Positions 46,684 to 57,539 of a DNA stretch of 64,000 bases are shown here, piece by piece (position 1 is the first letter of the stretch; each line of letters starts with the position of its first letter). This DNA comes from Breviolum minutum Mf 1.05b.01 (lineage: Eukaryota > Sar > Dinophyceae > Suessiales > Symbiodiniaceae): the NCBI GenBank assembly GCA_000507305.1, contig DF239895.1:7568-71567 (forward strand), in the 5' to 3' direction. Under the pieces are notes generated by a model. That model was not told where the DNA came from, ran no database searches, and saw only the letters and a list, made by a program, of their open reading frames with translations. The translations under genes and the position numbers were made by a program.

Positions 46684-47120
46684 CCTGGGGTTACGCGTGT
46701 CCAAATCATGAAAAGGCGACCTTTGTACCAACACCTCAGCTCTCAGCATCCAGAAAATGATTTTCAATAGACATTTCAGTGTGATGTCATTGAATCAGGT
46801 AGTTCCATGTAGTTCCCTTCTTTAAAAAAACCCTTGCAAGTTGTTGTTGGATGGAAACTTGTACTCTGTCAAAACATGTTTTGTACAGTAACTTCTTTTT
46901 CAAACAGGTGTTGTTTGAAAGCTGAATACTCATCTGGATGTATTTCAACATGAGCGAACTTATATACCAAAAATCCTGAAGCGATACTTTGCAACTTGTA
47001 CAGTAGTTCAAAAAAGACTCTGGTGGAACTTCGGGTGTCTACGGATTTTGACATCCAGCATTGGTGGCGCTAAAATCATCTTATTATCTTGACTATCGAT
47101 CTTGGATCTCTGAAAACAGT

Positions 47121-48225
47121 ATCTACATACATCTGGGCAATTTATTATAAATCCTAAACCTGATTTAAGGCCGTTTCCCTTCGTTTGAGTGCCCGTTCCC
47201 AACCTGAGAGGCGAAGAACGGACACATAGCGGTCGATGGCGTGTCCTTGACGCTGGGTGAGAAAGATGCAAATGCCCACATGGCAAATGCAAGAACCTTG
47301 TGTTGCGTTCGTTGGAACCGCAACTGCTGACATCTTCACTTTGTCTGGAGTACAGGACTCCTGGAAAACCATAGTCTCTGAAGGGTCCTGAGCGGTGATC
47401 AACCCAGCTGGGTCAAATCGCTGGTACACCAAAAAACTTGAATCAAAGGAAGTGACCATATTCGACAACGGCTTGTACTCAAGGCAGGAATGTTTGCCTT
47501 TGAAGTCCACTGTCGCGGCATCCAAAATCTTGTTGCCCAATGAGTCATCCTGTCCCAATCCAAGATTCCATGTAAATTTGTTACTTCTGAACCATACGCA
47601 CAGCTCTGCCAAACCTTGTCTTGTAGGTGTGGCACGAGGCGTAATTCTTCGAGAAATCCTCGACATGCTGTCTCCGGCTGTTGAACGTATAGCTCTCTTC
47701 ATAGCGCGCCGTCAACCATTGATCTGCAATCTCATTGACTCCAAACATATGTGTGATGGAGAAGCTTCTCGCTTCATCAAATCCATATCCTTGAATGAGG
47801 CCCACTATCATCACCGAAATCTCACGAAGGTGCAAACTGGTCATGAACTGTAGCCTTTGCATTCGGCTAAGCGCCAACCTTGCAGTACCATTCTCTGATC
47901 CATCACCAACCCAAGGAAGTCCTGGTTGAGGATCATCTGGAATAGCACCTTCGTCCTCCAATTGCGCTGCAAATGGAACAACCCACTCATTTGAGTCGCT
48001 GTCTTTGACGAATAGTCCACATCCTGTATACATACGCAGCCCTGATGCTGCTGAAGAACAGCTGTATCCATTGATCCTTGAATTCAATTCCTCTTTGCTA
48101 CTGAATGCAAACGCTGTAAACGTCAGTAACCTGATTTAAGGCCATTTTTGGGGAGGGATTCCCTTGCTAGACGACCATTTGGGGTGACCTCGGCTGAGGT
48201 CGTTATAAATTGCCCAGATACATTT
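47121..48225. mobile_element. Inverted-repeat element split by a 971-bp ORF-bearing insertion
   Basis: ATCTGGGCAATTTAT at 47131-47145 and its inverse ATAAATTGCCCAGAT at 48205-48219 form the outer ends. Inside, AACCTGATTTAAGGCC occurs as an exact 16-bp direct repeat at 47157-47172 and 48128-48143, bracketing the ORF. Without the insert the element would be about 130 bp, the usual size here. Confidence 0.6.
47157..48127 (-). CDS. Unknown protein, nearly intronless, one frame change
   Basis: The minus-strand frame opens at about 48125 (FTAFAFSSKEELNSRINGYS; YTGCGLFVKDSDSNEWVVPF; HLREISVMIVGLIQGYGFDE; FGVNEIADQWLTARYEESYT) and stops at 47581. From about 47600 a second frame continues (LGLGQDDSLGNKILDAATVD; LSNMVTSFDSSFLVYQRFDP; MVFQESCTPDKVKMSAVAVP) to a stop near 47157. 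The switch could be a one-base shift, sequencing error or very short intron. It is about 310 residues, the longest coding stretch of region 3, and has none of the introners common around it. No family recognised. Its ends coincide with the 16-bp direct repeats, which suggests insertion of a processed copy, but there is no poly-A tail. Confidence 0.55.
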
Positions 48226-48460
48226 GCTGTATATATAATATATTATAGCAAACCATGTCATACATGGGGACATGGAATCACAAACATCCATGTATGCATG
48301 GAAGAATATGGATGCTAAGGTCATCCAACCGAGTCACATAATGAGAGCAAAGACTCCAGAGCCTCTCCTCAGCCGGACAAAAAAAACACAGATGCAACTG
48401 TTGGCATGTGGATATTTCAAGACGATCATGGTGTATTCACCTCTTCTACACCCCTTGGAG

Positions 48461-48562
48461 ATTAACATGGAACATGTCCTCATGGAGGTTTGGAAGATCA
48501 TGTTCCTCTCTAAATTGGTGATGGCTGTAGGTTCCAGCCGTTAATATTCCAGGGTGTATGGA
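48461..48562. mobile_element. GGAAAATTAAC-type inverted-repeat element
   Basis: Left ACCCCTTGGAGATTAACATG; right CCGTTAATATTCCAGGGTG. About 100 bp; pairs with the outer element at 45527-45758, sharing GGTTCCAGCCGTTAAT. Confidence 0.55.
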
Positions 48563-48895
48563 GGGTGGCTTCAAGAGAGTTGTCTCATGACTTAGAGATA
48601 TCCGCCATGTTTGGGATTTGTATAGCTGTTTTCGGTAAGGAGGAGCCAGAGATCCTTTACAAAAAGGGTTGGGTAACTAATTCCAAATTCCCTTGGATGT
48701 GCTTAATGGTGATGAATGCCGCGGTATCAAATCCGTCAACAAATCACATTTTTAAAAAAAAACAATCCAAGAATCAAAAATCCGGCATATCATTCAATTA
48801 AGGCTAATTATTTGCCTTCTTCAGGATCCAAAAAAAGAGGTTATAACCCCATGTTTTCCGGCACGAAAACCATCAAAAAGGTTATTAAACACGTA

Positions 48896-49022
48896 CCACC
48901 CCGGAAGTTTAACATAGACCCTGAAACTATAGGCCTTTCCAAAAATAGGCCGGGCTCCAAAAGGAACATTCATCTTCCAACCCAACATTTTTCAGGGGCG
49001 AACTGTTAAACTTCAGGGGATC
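48896..49022. mobile_element. Family V inverted-repeat element
   Basis: ACCCCGGAAGTTTAACATAG, then CCTGAAACTATAGGCC on the left; TTTTTCAGGGGCGAACTGTT then AAACTTCAGGGG on the right. About 127 bp. Confidence 0.7.
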
Positions 49023-49270
49023 CCATCCAAGTCATGGGATGCCCCGATCCTCCAAGTCAAATGGTCTGAGCCAAAGGGACGTATGCTCAATCATCATCTG
49101 TCGGAGCGCTGCGCTCTTAAAGACAGCGGCACCTTCGCTGGCGTCTTTGTCATACTCCACCTAAGGGCATGCAGCGTTTCGCCGAAAAAAAAACATGGCG
49201 AAAACGGCATGTTAAAGGCCACAAGTATACCCAGAACATGTATTTGGGACCACTGGAAATAAACCTGAAC

Positions 49271-49462
49271 AAAAATATAGGTCAAAATTTAAATGGTCCA
49301 TTTCCTCAAGTAGGGGTGAACATAAAACATATTTGAAGACACCACATACGGTTGATGGCAGAAATCCGAAACAATCAACTGGGATGTATAAAACCGAAAA
49401 AAATAATGGGATAAACTACCAACCTCAACTGTTGAGTTTACCGGATGTCTGAACCATCAACA
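49271..49462 (-). mobile_element. Family I introner, copy f (left part eroded) plus adjacent element
   Basis: CTCAAGTAGGGGTGAACATA and ATATTTGAAGACACCACA mark the family I right half, to ~49350. It is followed by GGTTGATGGCAGAAATCCGA ... GAACCATCAACAGT (49351-49462). Same arrangement as 46016-46212. Confidence 0.65.
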
Positions 49463-49643
49463 GTATGAAACGTGTATTGGGGACCCCTGGAAATAAACCT
49501 GGCTGCATACATGATACATGGATGTAAATCCTTGTTAATTTTGTCCACAACTACAGGTGGTTTGTAGAATTTACTAGGGTTTTACATATTACTGACACCC
49601 TCATAAGTTTCAACTTTCAAAACCCTGGACAGGAAGGACCACT

Positions 49644-49773
49644 ACTTGGATGTCCCAGAAATGTATATATATATATATAGGATCAATGGGTTGTTTCACC
49701 TACTTGTAGACGGGATATATTAGGGTTTTAACCCATTTACTAATCATTTACTAAATTCCTGGGACATCCAAGT
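49644..49773. mobile_element. Family VI inverted-repeat element, copy 1
   Basis: ACTTGGATGTCCCAG at the left and CTGGGACATCCAAGT at the right, 15-bp near-perfect termini, 130 bp. Internal GGATCAATGG and ACCCATTTACTAA are shared with 57056-57195. Confidence 0.85.
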
Positions 49774-51107
49774 AGGCGATATCATACCTACTGATCCCAC
49801 TCATTTATCAAGACAAGTTGGGACCAGTTGATCCCACCATGTAGTAAATTTTATCAACACACTCCAGTATCCATGAGAATCTCAGCGACTCACGAACTAG
49901 CCAGCGGTATTGAGGGATTGCTAAGGGATCATAGTGATTGATACCCCCAGTTAATGAGGCGGGCTATTTCTTGGGGAGAGGGGCGCATTGGGGGCACCCT
50001 TAGATTTCCATGATACTAGACATGCTTGGCAAGGATTTCTGGAAAAAAACATGATATGTTCATATTGTCGATATGGTTCTCAAAGATCCGAAATGAATAA
50101 ACCGAACTCTGAATCTCAAAGACTGGGTGAAGTCAGGAGGGTACTTGGATGATTGAGAGAGGAGACATATAGTCCTAAAAGGATCATGGAGTCATGGAGG
50201 ATACCAAAGCAATTTTTTAGCAAAAGCAAGTGACACTACTACCAAAGAGCCCCTATACGGCACACACCCCACGCGACATCACGTGACCAATATATCAAAT
50301 CCCCCATTTCATCTGATATGCCCCAAAAAAACCCTTCCAGGAGCCATGTAGACCAATGAGTTTGGCAGCAATCATTCCTTGGATTTGATGTTTCTAGACC
50401 TTGATAATCTCATGGTAAGCTACTTCAGCTGCCGAATATGAAGGGATTGAACATATCCTCCGGGCTCCTTTTACTTCAATGCTCTATGATGTTACTGTAG
50501 CTCTTTGTTTAGCAGACTCACTCTGACCCACTTCTATAGCATATCTATTGGCTACAAGCCACCGCTACTAAGCATTCAAATATCAACAACCCTAAGAATC
50601 GATGCATCTCAAAACTGCTTCCATTTTGGAGATCCCATGGCCAGAACCCTGCGAAAAAACAACAAAAAAAAACAGAGTGAAACTACCCCTTCTTTTTCGG
50701 ATAGGTCCAATCGCTGATTTCTTAGGGAAAATCACCCGAATCGGTTCCCTTCCAATCTTCCAGCCAAAGACACATGACGTACCTCTGAGATGGCATCATA
50801 TGAAATAAGCACTAGCACCTGCGTTTGGGGCCCAGGGAGGCAGGTGCTAAGGGGCCCGGAAATCATTGGAAAAACCTGGGGGATGTATGATTTCTTTATT
50901 CAAATGGTAAGGAGCCAAAAACTTTTCAACACCTGCTCTGGTAACTCATATCTGTCAGTCAACCAAATGCATGGCGGAGTGTTTGGGATTCCAGAATTGA
51001 AAATGAAGTTCAAGTCGAATGGAAACAAACCGTTGAACTATATCAAATTGTTGTGTGTTTTGTTCCCGGACCAAAAAGCAAAACAGAAACCATATCTGAA
51101 TTGTAGG

Positions 51108-51123
51108 GTGTGTGTGTGTGTGA

Positions 51124-51170
<47 letters not shown>
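51108..51170. repeat. (TG)n microsatellite
   Basis: About 30 TG units with one GAGTGCG interruption. Confidence 0.97.
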
Positions 51171-51171
<1 letters not shown>

Positions 51172-51432
51172 CTTGAATAGGTCGCTATAATTTGCCGAGA
51201 TTTGTGACAAATCCGAAGAACATTCCTGTGAAGTGTGGCAGTGTTTGATGACTTTTTCAGAGATTTTCAAATTTCGAATATATACAGCAGTCATGAAATG
51301 GGAGAAAAAGGTTCAGACCGAAAGAAAACAAACACAACCTGAAGAGAGTGATGACATTCAAACGCATGAAACAAAACAGGCCAAGAAAGCGGTACGTGGA
51401 GAATTGATACAAGTCTCGGAGACTAATTCATA

Positions 51433-51562
51433 GAAGGTGGGCCCCTACTATAGTTGTAAATGGAGTTGTAACCCCTATAAATGGCCGAAAGTAAATGCAT
51501 TTCCCTGTGGATATTTCACCATCACACTACTTATAACTGTTGACTTTGGGCCCACCTTGTAC
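51433..51562. mobile_element. Family IV inverted-repeat element, copy 1
   Basis: GAAGGTGGGCCCCTAC on the left and TTTGGGCCCACCTTGTAC on the right; core TAAATGGAGTTGTAACCCCT and ATAAATGGCCGAAA. 130 bp. On the minus strand the right end reads GTACAAGGTGGGCCC, a GT donor. Confidence 0.8.
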
Positions 51563-52220
51563 AATTCTCACCCCTTCCCCAGTTCACACCGGCAACTGTT
51601 CAGATAGTACCGGTATACAAAAGATTAGGTCACATGTATCTATATATACACATCATCAGCATATCATACACACACTCTTTCAACATACCTCAAATTTCCT
51701 AAACTCTCAAATCATTTTGGGAGGGGTTGACTATCTTTTGAGCAAAACATCCCCGTGTTTTTACTGACATCACATCACATATCAAATCCCGTCATGACGT
51801 TAAGTCTTTTCCTTCCGAAAAAAACGAAATTCGCAACGCGCACAGCTTCCGCAGGAAGCGAAAAACGCGCCGCCTCCTTTGGGGCCATGGTTTGGTGTTG
51901 TTGGATTTTTTTTTTTGGGCACCTAAGAAGATCCATAAAAAACTACAACAAGCAGCACTCTCCCAGAGGTTTTTTTTTGTGCAAAAAAAACTGTTTGTTT
52001 GTGGGTTGCCTAATGGCACCTCTTAATTTAACAATTAATATTAAATCAATATCCATTTGGCACCTATTGCAGGGTCCAAATATATGTACATATATATATA
52101 TACTGTATATATGTCTATACATATGTTTCCCTCCGGTCTGCCTACAATTCTTGGTATGGACAAATCCACCCCTTTTAAAGCATGCATGTTGGTACCGGAG
52201 TCAAGGTTTAGGGACCCCGA

Positions 52221-52350
52221 ACAAGATGGGCCCCTACGATCGATATAAATGGAGCAATAACCCCCAGGAATGGCGGTATACATTGATAACTGGGGTTAGT
52301 TCACCCCTATAAGTGGAACGACTATAACTGGAAAAGGGCTCATCTTGTAT
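52221..52350. mobile_element. Family IV inverted-repeat element, copy 2
   Basis: ACAAGATGGGCCCCTACGAT ... GGGCTCATCTTGTAT, core ATAAATGGAGCAATAACCCC. 130 bp. Confidence 0.8.
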
Positions 52351-53479
52351 ATTTACCACAGAAATGCTTCACATAATTTAAGCATCCGACGCATCCATGA
52401 GAGACTCATGCTGGATAGTTTTTTTTTGTCCAATGAGCAACTATATTTACCAGCACCTGCACTCGGGCCCCTTTTTAGACACCCCTTTGAAAAAGCACCC
52501 CTTCCATGTTTGAAGTGTTTGTTGATAAAATGATAAGGTTCCCGACAAGAATGACGACACAGCAATCCGTCATACACAGAACACAACACGACCCAAACCC
52601 CCAAAATGGATGAAGACAAAAACAAGCAAGAGAGATGAGATAAGATAAATGAAAGCAAGAAAAAGACGGCTTAAATATCCCGATCTCTAACAAAACGCCA
52701 ACCTTTGTGGCTCAAATGAAACGGCGATCCACAACCAGATATTTTAGGCTTCAACAAAAACTCGGATTTCGATAGAGTTTCGCCCAAACTCTCAAGAGGT
52801 TTGGTATACTAAACCGCCACAAAACAGCAAAACAAAAACCAATGAGACCAACAAAGTTGGGTGAATTCCATCAAAATTCATCTAGATAATGATATATTTC
52901 CACCAACCCTTGATGCCACCCTGCTTCAAGAAAGGATCCAGGGATTTCCCCAAAACTTTTTGGGCTGTTTCTTGTGGTTTTCTGGGAACTGTGACGTTGC
53001 GAAAAGAAATCTTTTTTGAACTTTTAAATGACACCTATATAGTGTTATTTGCAATAATAGAGTTTCAGGTGGTGGAATCGTTCTGCAGATCTTTCAGTCT
53101 CAAACAAGTTGTGCGTAGGTTATTCGCCCCCAAAAGCGTGGGAGATTCGACCAAAAGCCTTGCACCAAGTCTGTGCCGCTACAGGCCTTACTATGGGATA
53201 ATGGAACTGCCTGCCTGTCGCTTAATTAGGCTGGCTATTAAGCCCGTATTTTTCAAGTGGGGGGGTGGCATTGGGGGGAGTTGTACCCCTGAGATTCTCA
53301 TATAATAGGACACTGGTGCTGCCCTATCTTCACAGGTGACTTCACCTACCATCATTCACCTGAAATCATCATGAATTATCCTGGGCATCTTCTGCATGCT
53401 TTGTAACTTCCCATAAAAACAATAGGATTCTAAAAAATGATAAACAATATATGCATAGATATCATATAGAACCCTCAAG

Positions 53480-53765
53480 TTCTTGAAAATTAACCACTTC
53501 AATTCCATCTTTATGTGGGACCCACATCTACATCCTTCCTCGTCACTTTTCACCAAGACTTCTCCAAATCTCCAGGCTAGTTGGTGGTTTCAACCCATTT
53601 GAAAAATATTAATTAGTCAAATTGGATCATTTCCCCAAGTAGGGATGAAAATAAAAAATATTTGAGACCACCATCTAGCAGGTATTTTGGAAACCTGGCC
53701 TTTAGTTCTTCATCTTCAAATCCAATTGCTGTACTGCCGACATCACATCTTTCAACGTCTCAGGT
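53480..53765 (-). CDS. Two minus-strand exons across a family I introner
   Basis: Upstream exon ~53760-53675 (CDVGSTAIGFEDEELKARFP, KYLL), downstream exon 53576-~53485 (AWRFGEVLVKSDEEGCRCGS, HIKMELKW). Removing 53577-53674 joins CTA G|CC TGG in frame. In the first exon another frame (MEELSTLEPETLKDVMSAVQ, stop at 53702) is also open and protein-like, so the reading is not certain. Confidence 0.4.
53577..53674 (-). mobile_element. Family I introner, copy g (AT-AG form)
   Basis: CTAGTTGGTGGTTTCAACCC ... TTTGAGACCACCAT, flanked by CTAG on both sides. As a minus-strand intron it would begin ATGGTGG, with one G-to-A change from the family GTGGTGG. Inner sequence is the best match to the family consensus. 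Confidence 0.75.
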
Positions 53766-54230
53766 TCCAAGGTGCTTAACTCCTCCATACCTACCGCCCC
53801 GTCGGGAGGAAAAGATGTCAAAAAGGCATCGTTTGGTGGGTGAAAGGTGGGATTGATCCACAACAAACACATGGAAAAATGTGGCATAAGAATGTGAATT
53901 GGTCCGTTTAAACAAAAACATATGTGAATAAAAAACATTTAAAAAAAACTTGCTTCCTTCACATGTTCACTGAAACACATCTTACCAGAGCTATTTCTGT
54001 AAGGTTTCTCAAAAGAATGTGCCACTTGAGAAAAACATGTCACCCACATCAAAACCCATCAGTTGACTTAAAAACATGTCAAGAGAGAATCGGTCCACCC
54101 GAAGTTACAAGCTTGACATGTTAAAACTGTTCAATGGCCACACTGCGTCTAGACCCACATACTTAAACCTGGATTAATCTTGTATCATGAATCATGTTTG
54201 CCTTGTCAGGAAGATATTTACTACAGTTGG

Positions 54231-54320
54231 TGGTTTCAACCCATTTGAAAAATATGATCGTCAAAATGGGAATCTTCCTCAAATAGGGGTGAACATAAAA
54301 CATATTTGAAACCAACACCT
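54231..54320 (-). mobile_element. Family I introner, copy h
   Basis: CAGTTGGTGGTTTCAACCC ... TTTGAAACCAACACCTAG. On the minus strand GTGTTGGTTTC ... ACTGTAG; its removal extends the short upstream frame (YFYKLVVEPYEYKL) into VNIFLTRQT and a stop. Confidence 0.65.
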
Positions 54321-54572
54321 AGTTTATATTCATATGGTTCCACTACTAACTTGTAGAAATAACCTGACTAAACAAATAATAAGTTTTCACACCAAAGGCT
54401 TAACCTGGCTTGACCTCAAATGCATTTTGTTCCACAAACAGGCACAGTTAACAAATCCTTGTGTTCCTAGCATTTCAGGTCAACACATCCCAACTGCATG
54501 ATCGCCTCGTATCTTCCTAACGTTGGTGTGTTATTTTTTTGTTTGGAGCTCCAAAAAGCTTTTGTCAATAGC

Positions 54573-54676
54573 TGTTTCTGGTTCCCTTAATAGGTGTTTA
54601 CCACTTACATACCACTTATATATTGCCAATTGGGTGATTATATGCTGCCTACCACCTATTAAGGGAACCAGGAAAC
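54573..54676. mobile_element. Family IX inverted-repeat element
   Basis: Left GTTTCTGGTTCCCTTAATAG + GTG, right CACCTATTAAGGGAACCAGG + AAAC: 23-24 bp arms with one indel. 104 bp, single copy in the window. Confidence 0.85.
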
Positions 54677-55342
54677 TCCATTGATTTTGGAATTTTGGGC
54701 TTGTTCATGGGAGGATGTCAACATGTCATGTCTACAGAAAGAAAGCTATCGCGGAGTCACATCCAATGGTCAAAGTTTCAAGTGTGTGGCCCTGATTCCA
54801 AAAAGAAATAAGACCGAAAAGATAGCCAAGACATATGTCAGGCAGTGTGAGGATCGTGTCAGGTGTATCAAAGGGGTCATTATATTACCAACACCAAGGG
54901 TTATCATAGCGGGGGTTATCAAAAAGGGGTTATTATCTGAACAGGGGTCATTATATGACACCAACCCAAACAATTCAAAAAATGCACTTAATCCTAAGGG
55001 AAATCCCTCAAAATTGCTATACATTTGCATCAAGTTTGATCCACCCAAAGTGTAATTCAATAACCCTCGTATCAACTCAACCCTAATTTCAGTTCTTTAC
55101 AGTAAAGGTCTTGTACTATTACCAATTCAAACCTCATGCAGTCATCCAAACCCCCAAACAAAAAAACAACATAAAACATACCCCCCCTCCCAAACGGTAC
55201 TGTAGTTGTTTTTTTCGGTTGTTTCCCCATTTTGTTATCCCAAAATTTCCGTGCACCTCGTAGTTTTGTACCCGCCATCTTCAAGAATTTGATATCGAGT
55301 TCTGGTGCATCTTGATAGCCTGTGGAAGGGGGTACCAGTATC

Positions 55343-55496
55343 TACTTGGAGAATCATCCCAGGACTTGTAAGTGGTTAATAACCATGGTGATCGTAAGTC
55401 CCTGAGTAGGGCAACGTGGGACCCCTTCCAAATGGCCCATCATGGCTTGAAAATGGGCAAGTTCCTCACCACTTAACTGGAATGATCCTCCAAGTA
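55343..55496. mobile_element. Family II inverted-repeat element, copy 2
   Basis: TACTTGGAGAATCATCCCAG ... GGAATGATCCTCCAAGTA, 154 bp, sharing CATGGTGATCGTAAGTCCC and GGGACCCCTTCCAAATGGCC with 40113-40265 in the same orientation. Confidence 0.85.
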
Positions 55497-55607
55497 TAGC
55501 CCAATTTTGGATAAGGCAAAAAACGCATTGGTCAGTCATTGGCCAAAAAGAATCAATTGAACTTTTTGTATGACTTTCACTCATTCAAGTCCAATCAACG
55601 AATGGTT

Positions 55608-55719
55608 AATTGGTGGTTTGGGGCCCGGTGGTTTGGATTCCTGGGATCCCCTTATGATACGGATTGTTACTTAAGGGCACCCTGAAAATCCCAAACCACC
55701 GGGCCCCAAACCAACAATT
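55608..55719. mobile_element. Family VIII inverted-repeat element
   Basis: AATTGGTGGTTTGGGGCCCG + GTGGTTTGG against CCAAACCACCGGGCCCCAAA + CCAACAATT: 29-bp arms with one mismatch. 112 bp, one copy here. Confidence 0.9.
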
Positions 55720-56960
55720 CACCTTGATCCAACACACAAATAAAAACAGCAAGTCTAAAGTTGAAGTACTACAGCTTTTCAGCCAGGGGCTCCATTCGAT
55801 TCTGATGAAATCCAAATCCCAAACAATACACCAACTTATAATCACTGCAACAAAATCATATTTATTTTCACAAAGGTACAACTGCATCTACCCACACCAT
55901 GGTAAAACTAAGGCCCGTTTTAGGTTATTGTATGGTCCCAAGAGCAACATCTGAGCCACCATTATGCTGGTTGTAAAATAGGGATCCTTACTCTATACAT
56001 AATCCCCACATAACTGGGTAGTATTTCATCCGCCCGAAAACCCTTAACCTAGTATTTCATCCCCCCAAAAAACCCTAAACCAACCGTTGGTCCCTTTTTC
56101 CAAGTGCTCAAATCCATATAAACCATCTACCCCCATCCCCCTTCCCCCAAACCAAAAACAAACCCTCAATGCTGACTGACAAAAAAAAACAACCACCTTG
56201 AAGCTCGGCTAAAAGGAAGATCAATGAAGTCATTAACTTCAAATCCCATCTTTCGGACATCAATAATCCAAGGCCTCCGGCCGTTCGGTTGTTCAGTTGG
56301 TTGTTGACGTTTCCAGGCGATGCTTTTGGGCCAAGGAGTAGGGTTGGTTGAGAGTTTTTTGGGGATGTATTTTTTTGGTTGGGGGGGTCGGTTGGGTGTT
56401 GGGAGGTTGGGGGTGCGGAGTTTCAACAATAGGGTAGTTATGTTTTTTGTTTTGATATAAAGGTATCTAGTTATATGTTTTGTTATGATAAAGAGGAAAG
56501 AAAATTGACAACAGCGGGTGGCAGTTGTTGTTGCAGTACACAGGAACAAAATAAATCATAAAGCAAACCAAAGGCTATGGAAGGAAACATAACTCAAGTC
56601 AAATATTGCTGAAAAGGCAACAGGATGTCATTAATCTTGAACTAATAACTAATTGTCAACAAAACTCTTCAAGGCAGCTGTTGATAACCTTCCTTCTGTT
56701 GTTTGGATCTGTTCCGGTCAACATATGTTTTTACACTTCACCAACCTCAAGAAGCTAGGGAAAACAATCCATGCTTTCCACCGGGATAAGGTTGCTAGAT
56801 ATGATGAATGCAATACCTTGAGTTTAACCCCCTTGCCATCATGCAAACATGTCGCCATGTTTTTTTTGGCCAAAAAAAACATCTCAGCCGTAGCTGAAAG
56901 AACTTGGAGGAATGCTCCTGGCCCCGGTGTTGTGTCGTTTCATAATCTCACACAAGGCGG
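55720..56960. other. Stretch without supported gene
   Basis: C/A-rich (CCCCCAAAACCCTAAACC-like) from 56030 to 56110 and G/T-rich from 56340 to 56430. 55970-56085 shares TAGGGATCCTTA...AATCCCC...AACTGGGTAGTA with 60140-60215, another dispersed element. No exon supported. Confidence 0.4.
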
Positions 56961-56964
56961 AGTT

Positions 56965-57360
56965 TCATGCCTCTACGAGAGGTTTGCGTCCAAAACCTTT
57001 CGGAGAAGTATTGCAAATGCAAGGCAGCTTCCTGCATACCAAAAAATACACCAGGACTTGGATGTCCCGGGGAAATTAGGATCAATGGTTGGTAAATGTA
57101 TGTAAATGTGTTATTATATAACCTACTACTAAACGGAAATATTAGGTTTATAACCCATTTACTAACGATTTATTAAATTCTTGGGACATCCAAGTACCAG
57201 CAGATACGGTTGATGCGGGTTCAATCTTGCGTGACTCTCTACCCGGGGTGGTGTTCAAAAACGCTAAGGGGTTGCTTAATGGTACGCTTTCCCATCCAGT
57301 TGGCACCCCTCCGACGGTCCAGGTATATAAATGTCTTGGAGACTTGCTCACCTACACTGA
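56965..57360 (-). CDS. 3' exons of an unknown gene across a family VI introner
   Basis: Upstream exon ~57350-57198 (SPRHLYTWTVGGVPTGWESV; PLSNPLAFLNTTPGRESRKI; EPASTVSA). Downstream exon 57056-56965 (VLVYFLVCRKLPCICNTSPK; GFGRKPLVEA, stop 56965-56967). The family VI element is a canonical GT-AG intron (57057-57197, 141 nt) joining GCT G|TC CTG in frame. Plus-strand frames over the same exons are also open (VDAGSILRDSLPGVVFKNAK), so strand choice rests on the splice sites and on the neighbours. Confidence 0.45.
57057..57197 (-). mobile_element. Family VI introner, copy 2 (canonical GT-AG intron)
   Basis: Plus strand ACTTGGATGTCCCGGGG ... TTGGGACATCCAAGTAC. Read on the minus strand it is GTACTTGGATG ... 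GACATCCAAG, so the inverted repeats themselves carry donor and acceptor. 141 nt. Confidence 0.75.
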
Positions 57361-57452
57361 GGTCTCCACAGAGTACTGAAGAGACTCTAAATCAAATAAA
57401 TTGAAGTCGACAAATGAAACACAGATTCTTCAACTATCGCAATGACAATACA

Positions 57453-57535
57453 CTAGGTGGTGGTTTCAACCAGCGTTGATAGAAAATATGGATCAACATG
57501 GATGGACATCTTCTCCGAATAGTTAGAGGTCATCA
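57453..57535 (-). mobile_element. Family I introner, copy i (degenerate)
   Basis: Clear left arm CTAGGTGGTGGTTTCAACC; right arm eroded. Same orientation. Confidence 0.5.
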
Positions 57536-57539
57536 TGCC

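Larger units (their letters stand above)
49775..53480. other. Stretch without supported gene; several elements
   Basis: Only elements and simple repeats could be supported: a half copy of family XII at ~49960-50030, (TG)n at 51108-51170, family IV at 51433 and 52221, (AT)n at 52083-52115, and another family XII half at ~53225-53310. Plus-strand open frames at 50790-51176 and 52889-53305 are not convincing. Confidence 0.45.

Noticed and set aside
47581..48087. Second gene starting inside the 47157-48127 ORF
   Set aside because: The two overlapping frames are better read as one coding region with a frame change than as two genes.
50790..51294. ORFs over the TG microsatellite (Cys-Val and Thr-His repeats)
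   Set aside because: Simple-sequence translation.
56653..57379. Plus-strand gene reading through 56653-57379
   Set aside because: Frames are open and partly protein-like, but the splice at the family VI element is awkward on plus and canonical GT-AG on minus. Kept as an alternative only.
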